Assembly (NCBI GenBank): GCA_963788015.1
Contig: CAWBEY010000005.1
Coordinates: 62,001-126,000 of the forward strand
Direction of reading: 5' to 3'
Source: JBBRHH01 sp963788015
Lineage (GTDB): Bacteria; Planctomycetota; Phycisphaerae; Tepidisphaerales; Tepidisphaeraceae
Length of the DNA: 64,000 nucleotides
Both the position numbers and the translations under genes were made by a program. Numbering within the stretch: position 1 is the stretch's first letter; each line of letters starts with the position of its first letter. This document shows, one piece after another, positions 17,385-26,117 of this stretch. The notes below the pieces were generated by a model that did no database searches, had not been told where the DNA came from, and saw only the letters and a program-made list of their open reading frames with translations.

Positions 17385-18890
17385 ATGTTGATCAAGTTTG
17401 AAATTTATCGGGATGGGCAGCGGTTGACGGCGTTTCAGCCGGTGGCGGCTTTTGCGGTGGGGCCGGAAAGTGTGCCGATTCCCGGGGATTTGAGCTTTAA
17501 GGAGGGGTTGCTGAGTGTGAGCCGGGGGGATGGGCATGCGACGGGCGTGTCGCTGCTGTGGGACATCGGACCTCTTGGACAATTTCAATTGGAAACCAGC
17601 CGGCTGCTTCCCCGGGAAAAGGCTTACAACCTGAACGTGGAGCTGGCGCGGTTTCGGCTGATGAAGATCGTGCAGAAGCAGGAGGACTGGAACCTCTTTG
17701 ACTTTCCGCGAGCCGAGCCGTTGTTCGTGAAGTTTCGCGAAGCGCAGTCGTTGTTTGCGCAGGCACTGGGGCTCCTGCACGATGGGACGGCGGCGGCGAA
17801 GCTGGCGGATGAATCGCTGCGGCTGTCGGTGGGGCTGTCGGAAGAGCTGGCGATTTTTCACAGCGATCTGCTCCTGAACCGGCGTGCGCAGACCAAGGCG
17901 TTTGTGAAGCACATCTTTGGATGCCGTGTGAATTGCGGGATACAGAACCAGAAATATCGCGATACGCCGGCCGGGAATTTCGATTATGCGGTGGTGCCCA
18001 CGTCCTGGAAGGCGATGTCGCCGCAGGAGGGGGCGTTTGTGCCCGAGGGGGTGGATTACTGGGTGGAGACGCTCAACCGTAACCGGATGCCGGTGATCGC
18101 CGGGCCGCTGATTAATTTGATTGGCGATGATTTGCCGGACTGGCTGTTCATCTGGGAGAACGATTTTGACACGATTCGCGAACTGGCCTACGAGCACGTC
18201 CAGAGGATCGTGCAGCGGTATCGAAAGAAAGTGGCGCTGTGGAATGTGGTGGGTGGGGTGTCTACCAACAACGCGTTCTCGCTGACCTTCGAGCAGATGA
18301 TCGAGCTGACGCGGCTGGTGGTGGCGCAGGTGAAGAACCTGCTGCCGACGGCCAGGACGCTGATCCAGATTTCGCACCCGTTTGGCGAATATCACGCCAA
18401 GACGCCCTCGAGCGTGGCGCCGATGCTGTATGCCGAGATGGCGGCGCAGGCGGGGATTAACTTTGATGGTTTCGCGCTGCAGTTGGAGCTTGGCGTGCCG
18501 CAGACCGGCCGGTATATGCGCGACCTGTTTCAGGTGAGCACGCTCCTTGACCGGTTTTCGTCGATCGGCAGGCCGGTATTTGTGACGGCGGTGGTGGCGC
18601 CAGGCCGGGCAACACCCGACCCCGGCGACAAGTCGGAAGGCCGATTGGACCCGTCGCAGGGAGGGCGATGGCACCGGGCATGGGACCCGCAATTGCAGGC
18701 CGACTGGATGGAGGCGGTATATCGCGTGGCCCTCAGCAAGCCGTTCGTGGAGAGCGTGGCTTGGGGAGATTTGGCGGACATTCATCCGACGGTGCCGGGT
18801 GGCGGGCTGCTGACGGACATGTTCCAAACCAAGCCGGCGTTTGAGCGGTTGCAGCAGTTGCGGGAGAAGTTTTCGCAGTGGAAGAAGTAG
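17385..18890 (+). CDS. GH10-like TIM-barrel protein lacking both catalytic glutamates
   Basis: About 501 residues. Residues 1 to about 170 form an N-terminal beta-rich domain. The rest resembles glycoside hydrolase family 10 xylanases: FDYAVVPTSWKAMSPQEG, then an RxPVIAGPLI strand and LPDWLFIWENDF. At the acid/base position, where GH10 has WDVVNE, this protein has LWNVVGGVSTNNAF. At the nucleophile position, usually a TE pair, it reads VFVTAVVAPG. If the alignment is right it cannot be a normal retaining xylanase and may bind sugars or act structurally. No signal peptide is seen, which is odd for a polysaccharidase. I chose ATG 17385 over an earlier GTG because the protein then starts LIKFEIYRDGQ. 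The helix-hairpin-helix gene follows after 12 bases. Confidence 0.65.
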   Translation: MLIKFEIYRDGQRLTAFQPVAAFAVGPESVPIPGDLSFKEGLLSVSRGDGHATGVSLLWDIGPLGQFQLETSRLLPREKAYNLNVELARFRLMKIVQKQEDWNLFDFPRAEPLFVKFREAQSLFAQALGLLHDGTAAAKLADESLRLSVGLSEELAIFHSDLLLNRRAQTKAFVKHIFGCRVNCGIQNQKYRDTPAGNFDYAVVPTSWKAMSPQEGAFVPEGVDYWVETLNRNRMPVIAGPLINLIGDDLPDWLFIWENDFDTIRELAYEHVQRIVQRYRKKVALWNVVGGVSTNNAFSLTFEQMIELTRLVVAQVKNLLPTARTLIQISHPFGEYHAKTPSSVAPMLYAEMAAQAGINFDGFALQLELGVPQTGRYMRDLFQVSTLLDRFSSIGRPVFVTAVVAPGRATPDPGDKSEGRLDPSQGGRWHRAWDPQLQADWMEAVYRVALSKPFVESVAWGDLADIHPTVPGGGLLTDMFQTKPAFERLQQLREKFSQWKK

Positions 18891-18902
18891 AGGGGAGCGG
18901 CG

Positions 18903-19304
18903 ATGTGGACGGCGAGGCAGAGAGAAGTGCTGGCCGCGGGGCTGGTGATCTTTTGTGTGGTGTTGGGGTGGCGGTCCTGGAACAATCGGGTGTTTGTCAG
19001 CAATCCTCTGATGGACGACGGGCCGCGGGCGGGGGAGTTGGCGGACAGGCTTGATCCGAATGTGGCCGAGTGGTCGGCGCTGGCGCTGATACCCGGCGTG
19101 GGCGCCAAGCGGGCGAAAGCGATCGTGGCGTATCGGGAAGAGTTTGCGCGGGTGAATGCGGCCGGGGAGGTGGCGTATCGCACCATCGACGATCTGAAGC
19201 ATGTGAAGGATGGGGAGGATGAGACGGGGGTGAGCGGCATCGGGGAGGCGACGGCGGAATCGATGCGAGGGTATCTGGTATTTCCGGGCGATGGCGGGAA
19301 ATGA
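18903..19304 (+). CDS. Membrane-anchored helix-hairpin-helix protein (ComEA-like)
   Basis: 133 residues. One N-terminal membrane helix (VLAAGLVIFCVVLGW) is followed by a linker and a helix-hairpin-helix DNA-binding domain: LALIPGVGAKRAKAIVAYRE is the first hairpin and VSGIGEATAESMRGYL the second. This is the architecture of the competence protein ComEA, which binds incoming DNA at the outer face of the membrane. It starts 12 bases after the GH10-like gene, so the two are probably cotranscribed. No other competence genes are near. A role in DNA uptake is inference from architecture. Confidence 0.75.
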   Translation: MWTARQREVLAAGLVIFCVVLGWRSWNNRVFVSNPLMDDGPRAGELADRLDPNVAEWSALALIPGVGAKRAKAIVAYREEFARVNAAGEVAYRTIDDLKHVKDGEDETGVSGIGEATAESMRGYLVFPGDGGK

Positions 19305-19406
19305 AGGGGTGGCCGGGGGGAGGTGTCGAGGCACATTCTGAGGTCTATTATTGGGAGACATTGGCGGGGGATTAATGCGCCGTTTTCGCTTTATTTGAAG
19401 GTAGTC

Positions 19407-21473
19407 ATGCCGGAATTTGAAGTTGTCAGTCCGTTTAAGCCGCAGGGTGATCAGCCGCAGGCCATCGAGAAATTGGCGCGTGGGATTCGTGAGGGGCAGC
19501 GGTTTCAGACGTTGCTTGGGGTGACCGGTTCGGGCAAGACGTTCACGATGGCCAACACCATCGCGGCGGTGAAGCGGCCGACGCTTGTCGTAAGTCATAA
19601 CAAGACGCTGGCGGCACAGCTTTACGAGGAGTTTAAGGAGCTGCTGCCCAACAATGCGGTTGGCTATTTCGTCAGCTATTACGACTACTACCAGCCCGAA
19701 GCGTACATCCCGCAGCGTGACATTTATATCGAGAAGGATTCGAGCCGGAATGACGACCTGGACCGCCTGCGTCTGGCGGCGACGAGCAATCTGGTGAGCC
19801 GGCGGGATGTAGTCCTGGTTGCGTCGGTGAGCTGTATTTTCGGGCTGGGCTCGCCGATCGATTACAAGAAAAGTGTGCTGCCGCTGCGGGTGGGGGAGGA
19901 GACGGATCGCGATGCCATGCTGCGGAAGCTGATCGACTTGCAGTATGCGCGCAACGACATCGACTTTAAGCGCGGGACGTTTCGGGTGCGCGGGGATGTG
20001 GTGGAGCTGCATCCGTCGTATGAGGAGTTTGCTTATCGCATCGAGTTTTTTGGAGAAGAGATCACCGGGATTCATGCGGTGAATCCGCTGACAGGAGAAT
20101 TGCTGAAGGAAGAGCAGCAGGTGTTTATTTATCCGGCCGTGCATTATGTGATGCCGGAGGACCGACTGCATGGCGCGGTGGATTCGATCAAGGCCGAGCT
20201 GGACCATCGGGTGATGCAGCTTCGGGGGGAAGCGAAGCTGCTGGAAGCGCAGCGGCTCTTGGCGCGGACTAAGTATGACATCGAGATGATGCTTGAGGTG
20301 GGCATGTGTCCGGGGATTGAAAATTACAGCCGGCATCTGGATGGTCGCCAGCCGGGGGAAAGGCCTTATACGCTGATCGATTATTTTCCGGACGATTACC
20401 TGCTGGTGATCGATGAATCGCACGTGACGCTGCCGCAGATCAAGGCGATGTACAACGGCGACCGGGCGCGGAAACTGACGCTGGTGGAGCATGGATTTCG
20501 GCTGCCCAGCGCCCTGGACAATCGGCCGCTGAAGTTCGAGGAGTTTGAGAAGCTGTGGAAGAGTGTCGTGTTTGTGTCGGCGACGCCGAGCAAGTTTGAA
20601 TTGGAGATGACTGGGGGCGAGATCGTTGAGCAGATCATTCGGCCGACGGGACTGGTGGATCCGGAGATTGTGATTCGGCCGGCGCAGGGGCAGGTGCCGC
20701 ACCTGCTGTCGGAGATCAAGGCGCGGGCGGCGGTTGGGGAGCGGGTGCTGGTGACGACGCTGACCAAGCGGCTGGCGGAGGACCTGAGCGGCGTACATCC
20801 AGGAGGCGGGGATTCGCGGGCGTTATCTTCATAGCGAGATCCAGACGCTGGAGCGCGTGGAGATTTTGAAGGAGCTTCGGCAGGGTGATTTTGATGTGCT
20901 GGTTGGAGTGAACTTATTGCGTGAGGGTTTGGATCTGCCTGAGGTTTCGATGGTGGCGATTCTGGACGCGGACAAGGCGGGGTTTTTGAGAAGCGAAACT
21001 TCGATTATTCAGATGATTGGCCGGGCGGCGGCAATGTGAATGCGATGGTTTATCTGTATGCCGACTCGACGACGCCGGCGATGCAGAAGGCGATTGACGA
21101 GACGTCGCGGCGGCGGGCGATTCAGACTCAATACAACCTGGACAATGGGATCACGCCGCAGACGGTGCAGAAGGCGATTCGCAGTTCCCTGGAAAGCGAA
21201 GTGAAGGCGCGCAAGACGGTGTCTCAGGCGATCAAGGCGAACGTGGATGAGGTGGATCGAACGGAACTGATTCGGTTGATTGAGGAGGAGATGCTGGAGG
21301 CCGCCAAGAACCTGGAATTTGAGCGGGCGGCACAATTGCGGGACAAGCTACAGGAACTTAAGGGAGCGCCGATGATTGACGGGGCAGCGCCGCGGGATCG
21401 CGCGGCGGAGGTGAGCAGGATCTGGGAGCCCAAGAGCAAGGGGCGTGGTAAGGGGAGACAGGTGGCCAAGTGA
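19407..21473 (+). CDS. uvrB: Excinuclease ABC subunit B, frameshifted
   Basis: UvrB is the damage-verifying helicase of nucleotide excision repair, acting between UvrA and UvrC. About 688 residues. Walker A is GVTGSGKTF (about residue 38). The damage-binding beta-hairpin region has YYDYYQPEAYIPQRDIYIEK. The DEAD-type box is LVIDESHVTLPQ. Further motifs are FVSATPSKFE and VGVNLLREGLDLPEVSMVAI, and the UVR domain is LIEEEMLEAAKNLEFERAA at the end. ATG 19407 gives the standard N-terminus MPEFEVVSPFKPQGDQPQAI. One extra base near 20790 and one missing base near 21030 (GRAARNVNAMVYLYAD) break the frame. It is single copy and needed for repair, so these are likely sequence errors. Confidence 0.95.
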
Positions 21474-21557
21474 CGGGGCGAATAGTGATGGGGCGAAGAC
21501 TCTCCGGGCATTGGCCGGGAGAGAAGTGAGGGATCAGTAGTGCCGGGGGGCGCAAGA

Positions 21558-23081
21558 TTATTTTTTGGTGACGCCTGGCCAATCGTCGGTGCGGAAGGGG
21601 ACGGCGGGGAGATCGGCTTTGTTGTAGAGATTGCAGTCGGGGTTGTTGGCCCAGGCGTAGCGGACTGCGACGGGCTTTTCGACTTCAGGGGAGCTGACGA
21701 CGACGGTGTCGCCGTCGATTTTGGCGTCGGCCCAGACCCACTTTTTGTCTTCGCCGGCGATGGCGAAGCCGGTGAGTTTTTCGCCTTTGGCGACGAGGCC
21801 GCCGCCGATGTGGGTGAATTTCAGGCGGACTTTATTGGCGTCGATGCTCATGGAGTCGTACATCGGGCCGCTGTCTTCGACGTCTTTGCCGTAGACGGTT
21901 TTGAGGGCTGAGAGGGCGAGGCGCTTGCCGACGTCCTGCTTGTTCTTGGGGTGAATGTCGGCGCCTTCGCCGATGTCAATGATGGTGGCCATGCCGGTGT
22001 GGGGTAATTTGAGGGTCATGGTCTGTGCTTCGCGCAGTTCGGCCCAGGCGCTGTCGCTGGGGTTGGGCTGGCGGGGCTGGAAGTTAGCCAACTGGACGAA
22101 GAGGAAGGGGAAATCGCCCTGGCCCCAGTGCTTGCGCCAGTCCTGGATCATGGCTGGGAAGAGGGTGCGGTAGAGGTAAGCGCTTCCGGCGTTGGATTCG
22201 CCCTGATACCAGATGACGCCCTTGATGCCGTAGGGGATGATGGGCTCAATCATGCCGTTGTAGAGGTTCATAGGGTTGTTGGCGCCGGTGGCGAGCATGG
22301 GCTGGCGGGGCTTTTTGTCTTTGGGGCTGCCGGCGGCCTGCCAGGCCTTGACCTGCTCGTCGTACTTCTGCTTCGCGGCGTCGCCGCCAGTTTCGGCCTC
22401 GTGCTGGCGGTCGATGAAAACCTGGAGATCGGGGCTGGATTCGAGGCCTTGCTGGCTGGTCCAGGCCTCGGCGGGGGTGCCGCCCCAGGAGGTGTGGATC
22501 AGGCCGATGGGGAGCTTGAGCTGCTGATTCAGCTCACGGCCAAAGAAATAGCCCACGGCGGTGAAATGGCCGGCGACTTCGGGGGTGCAGACTTCCCATT
22601 TGCCGGTGAGGGCTTTGGTGGGCTTGGCGCTGACGGCCTTGGTGACGGTGAAATGGCGGAGGAGGGGATAGTTGGCGTTGTTAATTTCCTCGGCGGAGTT
22701 TTTGGCGCCGCGGAGGCTGAATTCCATGTTGGATTGGCCGGAGCAGACCCAGACTTCGCCGGCGATGACGTTCTTGAAGGCGAGGGTGTTTTTGCCGGAG
22801 ACGGTGACTTCGAAGGGCTTGTCGCCGGCGTGGGATAGATCGATGGCGGTGGTCCAGGAACCGTCGGCGTTGGCGGCGGCCTCGGCTTTTTGATCGCCGG
22901 CGGTGATGGTGATTTTTTCGCTGGGATCGGCCGAACCCCAGAGGGGGGTTTTGGCGCTGGTCTGGAGGACCATGTTATCGCCGAAGATGGCGGGCATTTT
23001 GACGTCGGCGAAGAGGGTGGCGGGGGAGAGAAAACAGAGGACGGCGAGTGCGCGGCGAACTGATTTCAGGGGGGACTTCAT
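21558..23081 (-). CDS. Sialate O-acetylesterase
   Basis: 507 residues, intact. A signal peptide ends near PATLFA. The mature enzyme is an SGNH-type esterase that removes acetyl groups from sialic acids or related acetylated glycans. It shows block I VCSGQSNMEFS (nucleophile S117), HTSWGGTPAEAW, VIWYQGESNAGSA, and a late EGADIHPKNKQDVGKRLA holding the Asp-His pair. Many planctomycetes carry several paralogs of this family for algal or host glycans, so sialic acid need not be the real substrate. It stands alone, convergent with uvrB and followed upstream by an 0.8-kb repeat region. Confidence 0.9.
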   Translation of the reverse strand: MKSPLKSVRRALAVLCFLSPATLFADVKMPAIFGDNMVLQTSAKTPLWGSADPSEKITITAGDQKAEAAANADGSWTTAIDLSHAGDKPFEVTVSGKNTLAFKNVIAGEVWVCSGQSNMEFSLRGAKNSAEEINNANYPLLRHFTVTKAVSAKPTKALTGKWEVCTPEVAGHFTAVGYFFGRELNQQLKLPIGLIHTSWGGTPAEAWTSQQGLESSPDLQVFIDRQHEAETGGDAAKQKYDEQVKAWQAAGSPKDKKPRQPMLATGANNPMNLYNGMIEPIIPYGIKGVIWYQGESNAGSAYLYRTLFPAMIQDWRKHWGQGDFPFLFVQLANFQPRQPNPSDSAWAELREAQTMTLKLPHTGMATIIDIGEGADIHPKNKQDVGKRLALSALKTVYGKDVEDSGPMYDSMSIDANKVRLKFTHIGGGLVAKGEKLTGFAIAGEDKKWVWADAKIDGDTVVVSSPEVEKPVAVRYAWANNPDCNLYNKADLPAVPFRTDDWPGVTKK

Positions 23082-23140
23082 AGTGATTAGCTCCTTGGTT
23101 ACTGGAGATACTGGGGTGGGGGCGGGATGTTGGGCCTGGG

Positions 23141-23163
23141 GGATAGGGGCTAGGGGCTAGAGC
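23141..23163 (+). repeat. GGGGCTAG-type short repeat
   Basis: ggatag, gggctag and gggctag follow in series, just upstream of the minus-strand sialate esterase start. It has the same gene-edge style as the other word-like repeats here, with its own word. Confidence 0.45.
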
Positions 23164-23671
23164 TGGAAAGAGGTCGCTATTTTGCGCAACTTTTTGAGTT
23201 GCTTGGCGGGGTTTAGGATTGACAGGGACTTATCGCGGAATCGTTCTAAAAAACCAACGTAAAAGCGACCCCAAATCGGCATGGAATTGACATAGAATCG
23301 ACCGTTTTTTACCCTGAAGTGACAGCAAACCGACGAGGTGGAATAGCGGGGGTTGGGGGGCGTGCTTTGGTTTCTGGCAGGGGGCGCTGTTAGTCACTGT
23401 TGCTCAATCAGGCGCAGGTGCGGTGTTGGTGGATGATGGCTTGCATTTTTTCCCTCCGTTGGTGTTTGTTGACGGGCTACTGCATATCCTAACATTATCC
23501 TATTTTGATATGGTTAGTTCGCGGCCGTTCCCGGCGGGCCTGATCCACCGCTCGGTATTATGGGCTTGTCCGACTTTGCGCCGCGGCGGTCTTGCCTTCC
23601 ACGCCAACGGAGACGCATCGGCACTCCAGACGTGACTGTTTCGGGATTCAATATCCAGCCCGCACTTGCCT

Positions 23672-23724
23672 CTCCCAAAGCCCCCCGTGCAATTCAATTA
23701 CAACACCAGAAAAAGCCCCGAAAC
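23672..23724 (+). repeat. 53-base dispersed repeat, copy 2
   Basis: It aligns without gaps to 2668-2720 with 41 of 53 positions identical by my count. Most differences are C/T changes. It lies 171 bases before the coiled-coil protein start, similar to the distance of copy 1 from nuoF. Confidence 0.5.
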
Positions 23725-23745
23725 CGACCGCCACTCGCCCGCCCC

Positions 23746-23792
23746 CTTCCCCATTCTTACTCCTTCCTTCACCCTTCTTACCTCCCTCCTCC
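23746..23792 (-). repeat. Pyrimidine-rich word-like repeat
   Basis: Words such as ccattcttac, tccttccttc and acccttctta run in series. On the minus strand they become gaagg/gaagaa-type words like those at 16149-16186. This suggests the same repeat family in opposite orientation. Confidence 0.4.
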
Positions 23793-23895
23793 TCTGTGGC
23801 TCTCGGCATTTCACGCAGCTCCTCAGGCGTAATAAACCTAACCTCGCCGCCCGCCGCCTGTCTATTATTTGCAAGACCCAGCAGGAAAGGAACGC

Positions 23896-25909
23896 ATGCG
23901 CACCGCCCTCCAAAAATCACTCCTCGCCGCCGCCATTTCACTTACCGGCCTCTTTGGCACGCAAGCCACATTCGCCCAGACCGCCTCACCCGCCTCTCAG
24001 TCCCCAACCGTCGCCGGCGATGTCGGCCGGCAACTCAACGACCTCAACAGCCGGATGGACCGTGATCGCGACGCCCTTCGCTCACTCAATAACCAGATCG
24101 CAACAGCGCAATCCTCTCTCCCCCAGTTACAAAAAGACATCGACATCGCTTCCGCCACGGCCGCCGAGCAGCGCAAAGCTGTCGAAGCCTCCAAGTCCCG
24201 CATCGACGCCGCCCGCGCCGAAATCAACCGCCTCGGCGGCAGCGTTATCACCCAGTTTCAATCCCGCCCCGAATACCAATCGGCCATTACCGCCCTCCAA
24301 TCGGCCCAGGCGCAGGTAGACACAACGGCCGCCGGCGTGATCGTCGAGCTCGGTTTCACCCGCGAGTACCAGGACGCCGAATCGCATCTGAAAGCCGCCC
24401 AGAAGCGATACTACGATCTCCAGGCCGCCAAACCATCTGATCCCACGGCCATCGCCGCCGCCGACAAAGATCTCACCGACGCCGAAGACGCCCTAAATAA
24501 GCTTGAAGTTGACGCTTATCGCACCTCCCCCGAAATGGCCGCCACCAGCTCCGCCCTGGCCGATTCTGATCGCGCGATGCAGGCGCTCCAGGCGCAGCTT
24601 GACCAGCACCTTTCAATCATTCCCGGCGTCCCCGCCGCCCGCGAGCGCCTGAACAACGAACAAGCCCTCCTCGAAACCACCGGCCGAGGTCTCGACGCCG
24701 CCCAGGCTCAACTCGAAAAAGCCCAGGCCGCCCAAAAGCAGACCCTCGATTCCATCGCCACCGCCCAGGCCCGCGCCCAGTCAACCCAGAACGAACTCGA
24801 CGATCTTCAAAAGCAATTCGCGGCCGCCCAGGACACCGCCCGCAACGCCGATCCCCGCACACAATCTCCCCCCACTTATCCTCCAGTCGGCCACCGCCCC
24901 GCCCCCCGCGCCTGTAGGTCAGCCCGCTCCCATCTACCCCCCCGGCGACGCTGGCTATCCCGCACCCGTCTACACGGACCCACCCGTCGTCTACGCCCCG
25001 CCTCCTCCCCCGGTCTATCAAGCCCCCTTCTACCCCGACCCCGCCCCCATCTACATCCCCGACCGCGTCTATTACGACCCCTACATCGTCTACACGCCCG
25101 CCCCAGTCTTCTACGGCGTCTTCTACTCCGGCTACCACCACCACGAATGGCACGACCGCGACTGGCATGAAGGCGATTGGCGCGACCGCGATTGGCACGA
25201 TCGCGACCGTCGCGGCCATGACAATTCCCACGGCGACTTCTCCCGGCGCGACAGCCTCACCGTCATCAACCAGAACACCTACACCCGAAACTACCGCCCC
25301 ACCTACTACGGCGCAACCGACACCACCGCCACGCCCCGCCGCCATTTCCAGTCCACTGTCCCCAACAACACCTTCGATACGCGGACCGTGACGCCCGACA
25401 ACCGCCTCCCGCGCATCTCCCAACCCCCCCGCGACTACGGCCGGAACGTCACCACTCCCGCACCATTCGTAGATCGCTGGAACACCGCCCCCGCCGCCCC
25501 CAAAGCCCACTCCGCGGCCCCCGATTACCGCCGCACCTCCGAACCGCAGCACCAGCAACCCGTGACGCCGCAGCACGCCCCGGAAGACATTTCCCATCAG
25601 CGGCACATGTCGATTGCCGAGGAACCGCGTCACTCCATCAGCGCGACATCCCCATTCGCCAGCAGCCCATCACCCAGGAACCCCAGCATCACACCTCCGC
25701 CCCCCAACGCGAAATCGACGCCCCCGCCCCGCCGAACAACCTCCAGCACGAGAGCCGCACCCCCTCCCCCCAGCGCACCACGGCTGATGCGCGCTCCTAT
25801 CAACCCGCCCCCGAAGTCCGCCACTCCGACCCCCACCACTCCGACTCCTCCCACGACTCAAGTAACTCCTCCGGACCCCGAAGCACCCGAGGCCGCTAAA
25901 CAGCCTTAA
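23896..25909 (+). CDS. Secreted coiled-coil protein with Tyr/Pro-rich and His/Asp/Trp-rich tail, frameshifted
   Basis: The ATG at 23896 follows AGGAAAGG and starts a signal peptide ending near ATFAQ. Residues about 30-320 form a long Ala/Gln/Asp-rich coiled coil, likely several antiparallel helices. A frame change near 24860 leads into a Pro/Tyr-rich stretch (IYPPGDAGYPAPVYTDPP, VYYDPYIVYTPAPVFYG). A short repeat of charged aromatic units then follows (HEWHDRDWHEGDW, RDRDWHDRDRRGHD). The tail is Pro/Gln/His-rich. A second shift near 25645 would give a more even tail ending at 25899 instead of 25909. I recognise no family. The histidine-aspartate units could bind metal; that is inference. Confidence 0.6.
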
Positions 25910-25942
25910 TCAGCAGTCCACGCAAGTGGCATCAAGCGCCGC

Positions 25943-25970
25943 CGTGGCACGGGCCCCGCCGTGTGGCTCT
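25943..25970 (+). repeat. GTGGCACGGGC-type palindromic repeat, copy 1
   Basis: cgtggcacgggccccgccgt is followed by gtggctct. A longer, more complete copy lies 80 bases downstream. Elements of this style are common between genes in planctomycetes and verrucomicrobia. Confidence 0.5.
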
Positions 25971-26022
25971 CAATCACCTGACCTCAGGCCACCCAAAAAC
26001 CTCAAGCACTCCAGACAATCAA

Positions 26023-26054
26023 CGTGGCACGGGCGCCGCCCCGCCCGTGGCTCT
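26023..26054 (+). repeat. GTGGCACGGGC-type palindromic repeat, copy 2
   Basis: CACGGGCG and its complement CGCCCGTG flank a short C-rich loop, forming a REP-like hairpin. It shares its first 11 and last 8 bases with copy 1. It lies just left of the IS element, which may have inserted into a repeat-rich gap. Confidence 0.6.
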
Positions 26055-26117
26055 GCAGTCGCAAGACATCAAACCAACCACACTCACCCAATCTCCGCAT
26101 TCTTCTTAACGTCCCTT

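Larger units (their letters stand above)
23082..23895. other. Long intergenic region with several repeats
   Basis: I see no supportable gene in 814 bases. The region holds a GGGGCTAG-type repeat at 23141, an imperfect inverted repeat at 23189-23208 (gcgcaactttttgagttgc), the second copy of the 53-base repeat at 23672, and a pyrimidine-rich array at 23746. The plus strand changes from G-rich to C-rich near 23.6 kb. Confidence 0.55.

Noticed and set aside
17346..20798. A 1150-codon open frame on the minus strand across the GH10-like and uvrB genes
   Set aside because: It is rich in Arg, Pro, His and Gln with no domain, and lies opposite two recognisable genes. It is a composition artefact of high-GC DNA.
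23500..23697. A 65-codon minus-strand frame in the intergenic region
   Set aside because: It has no ribosome site, domain or membrane segment, and overlaps a repeat copy. Not supportable as a gene.
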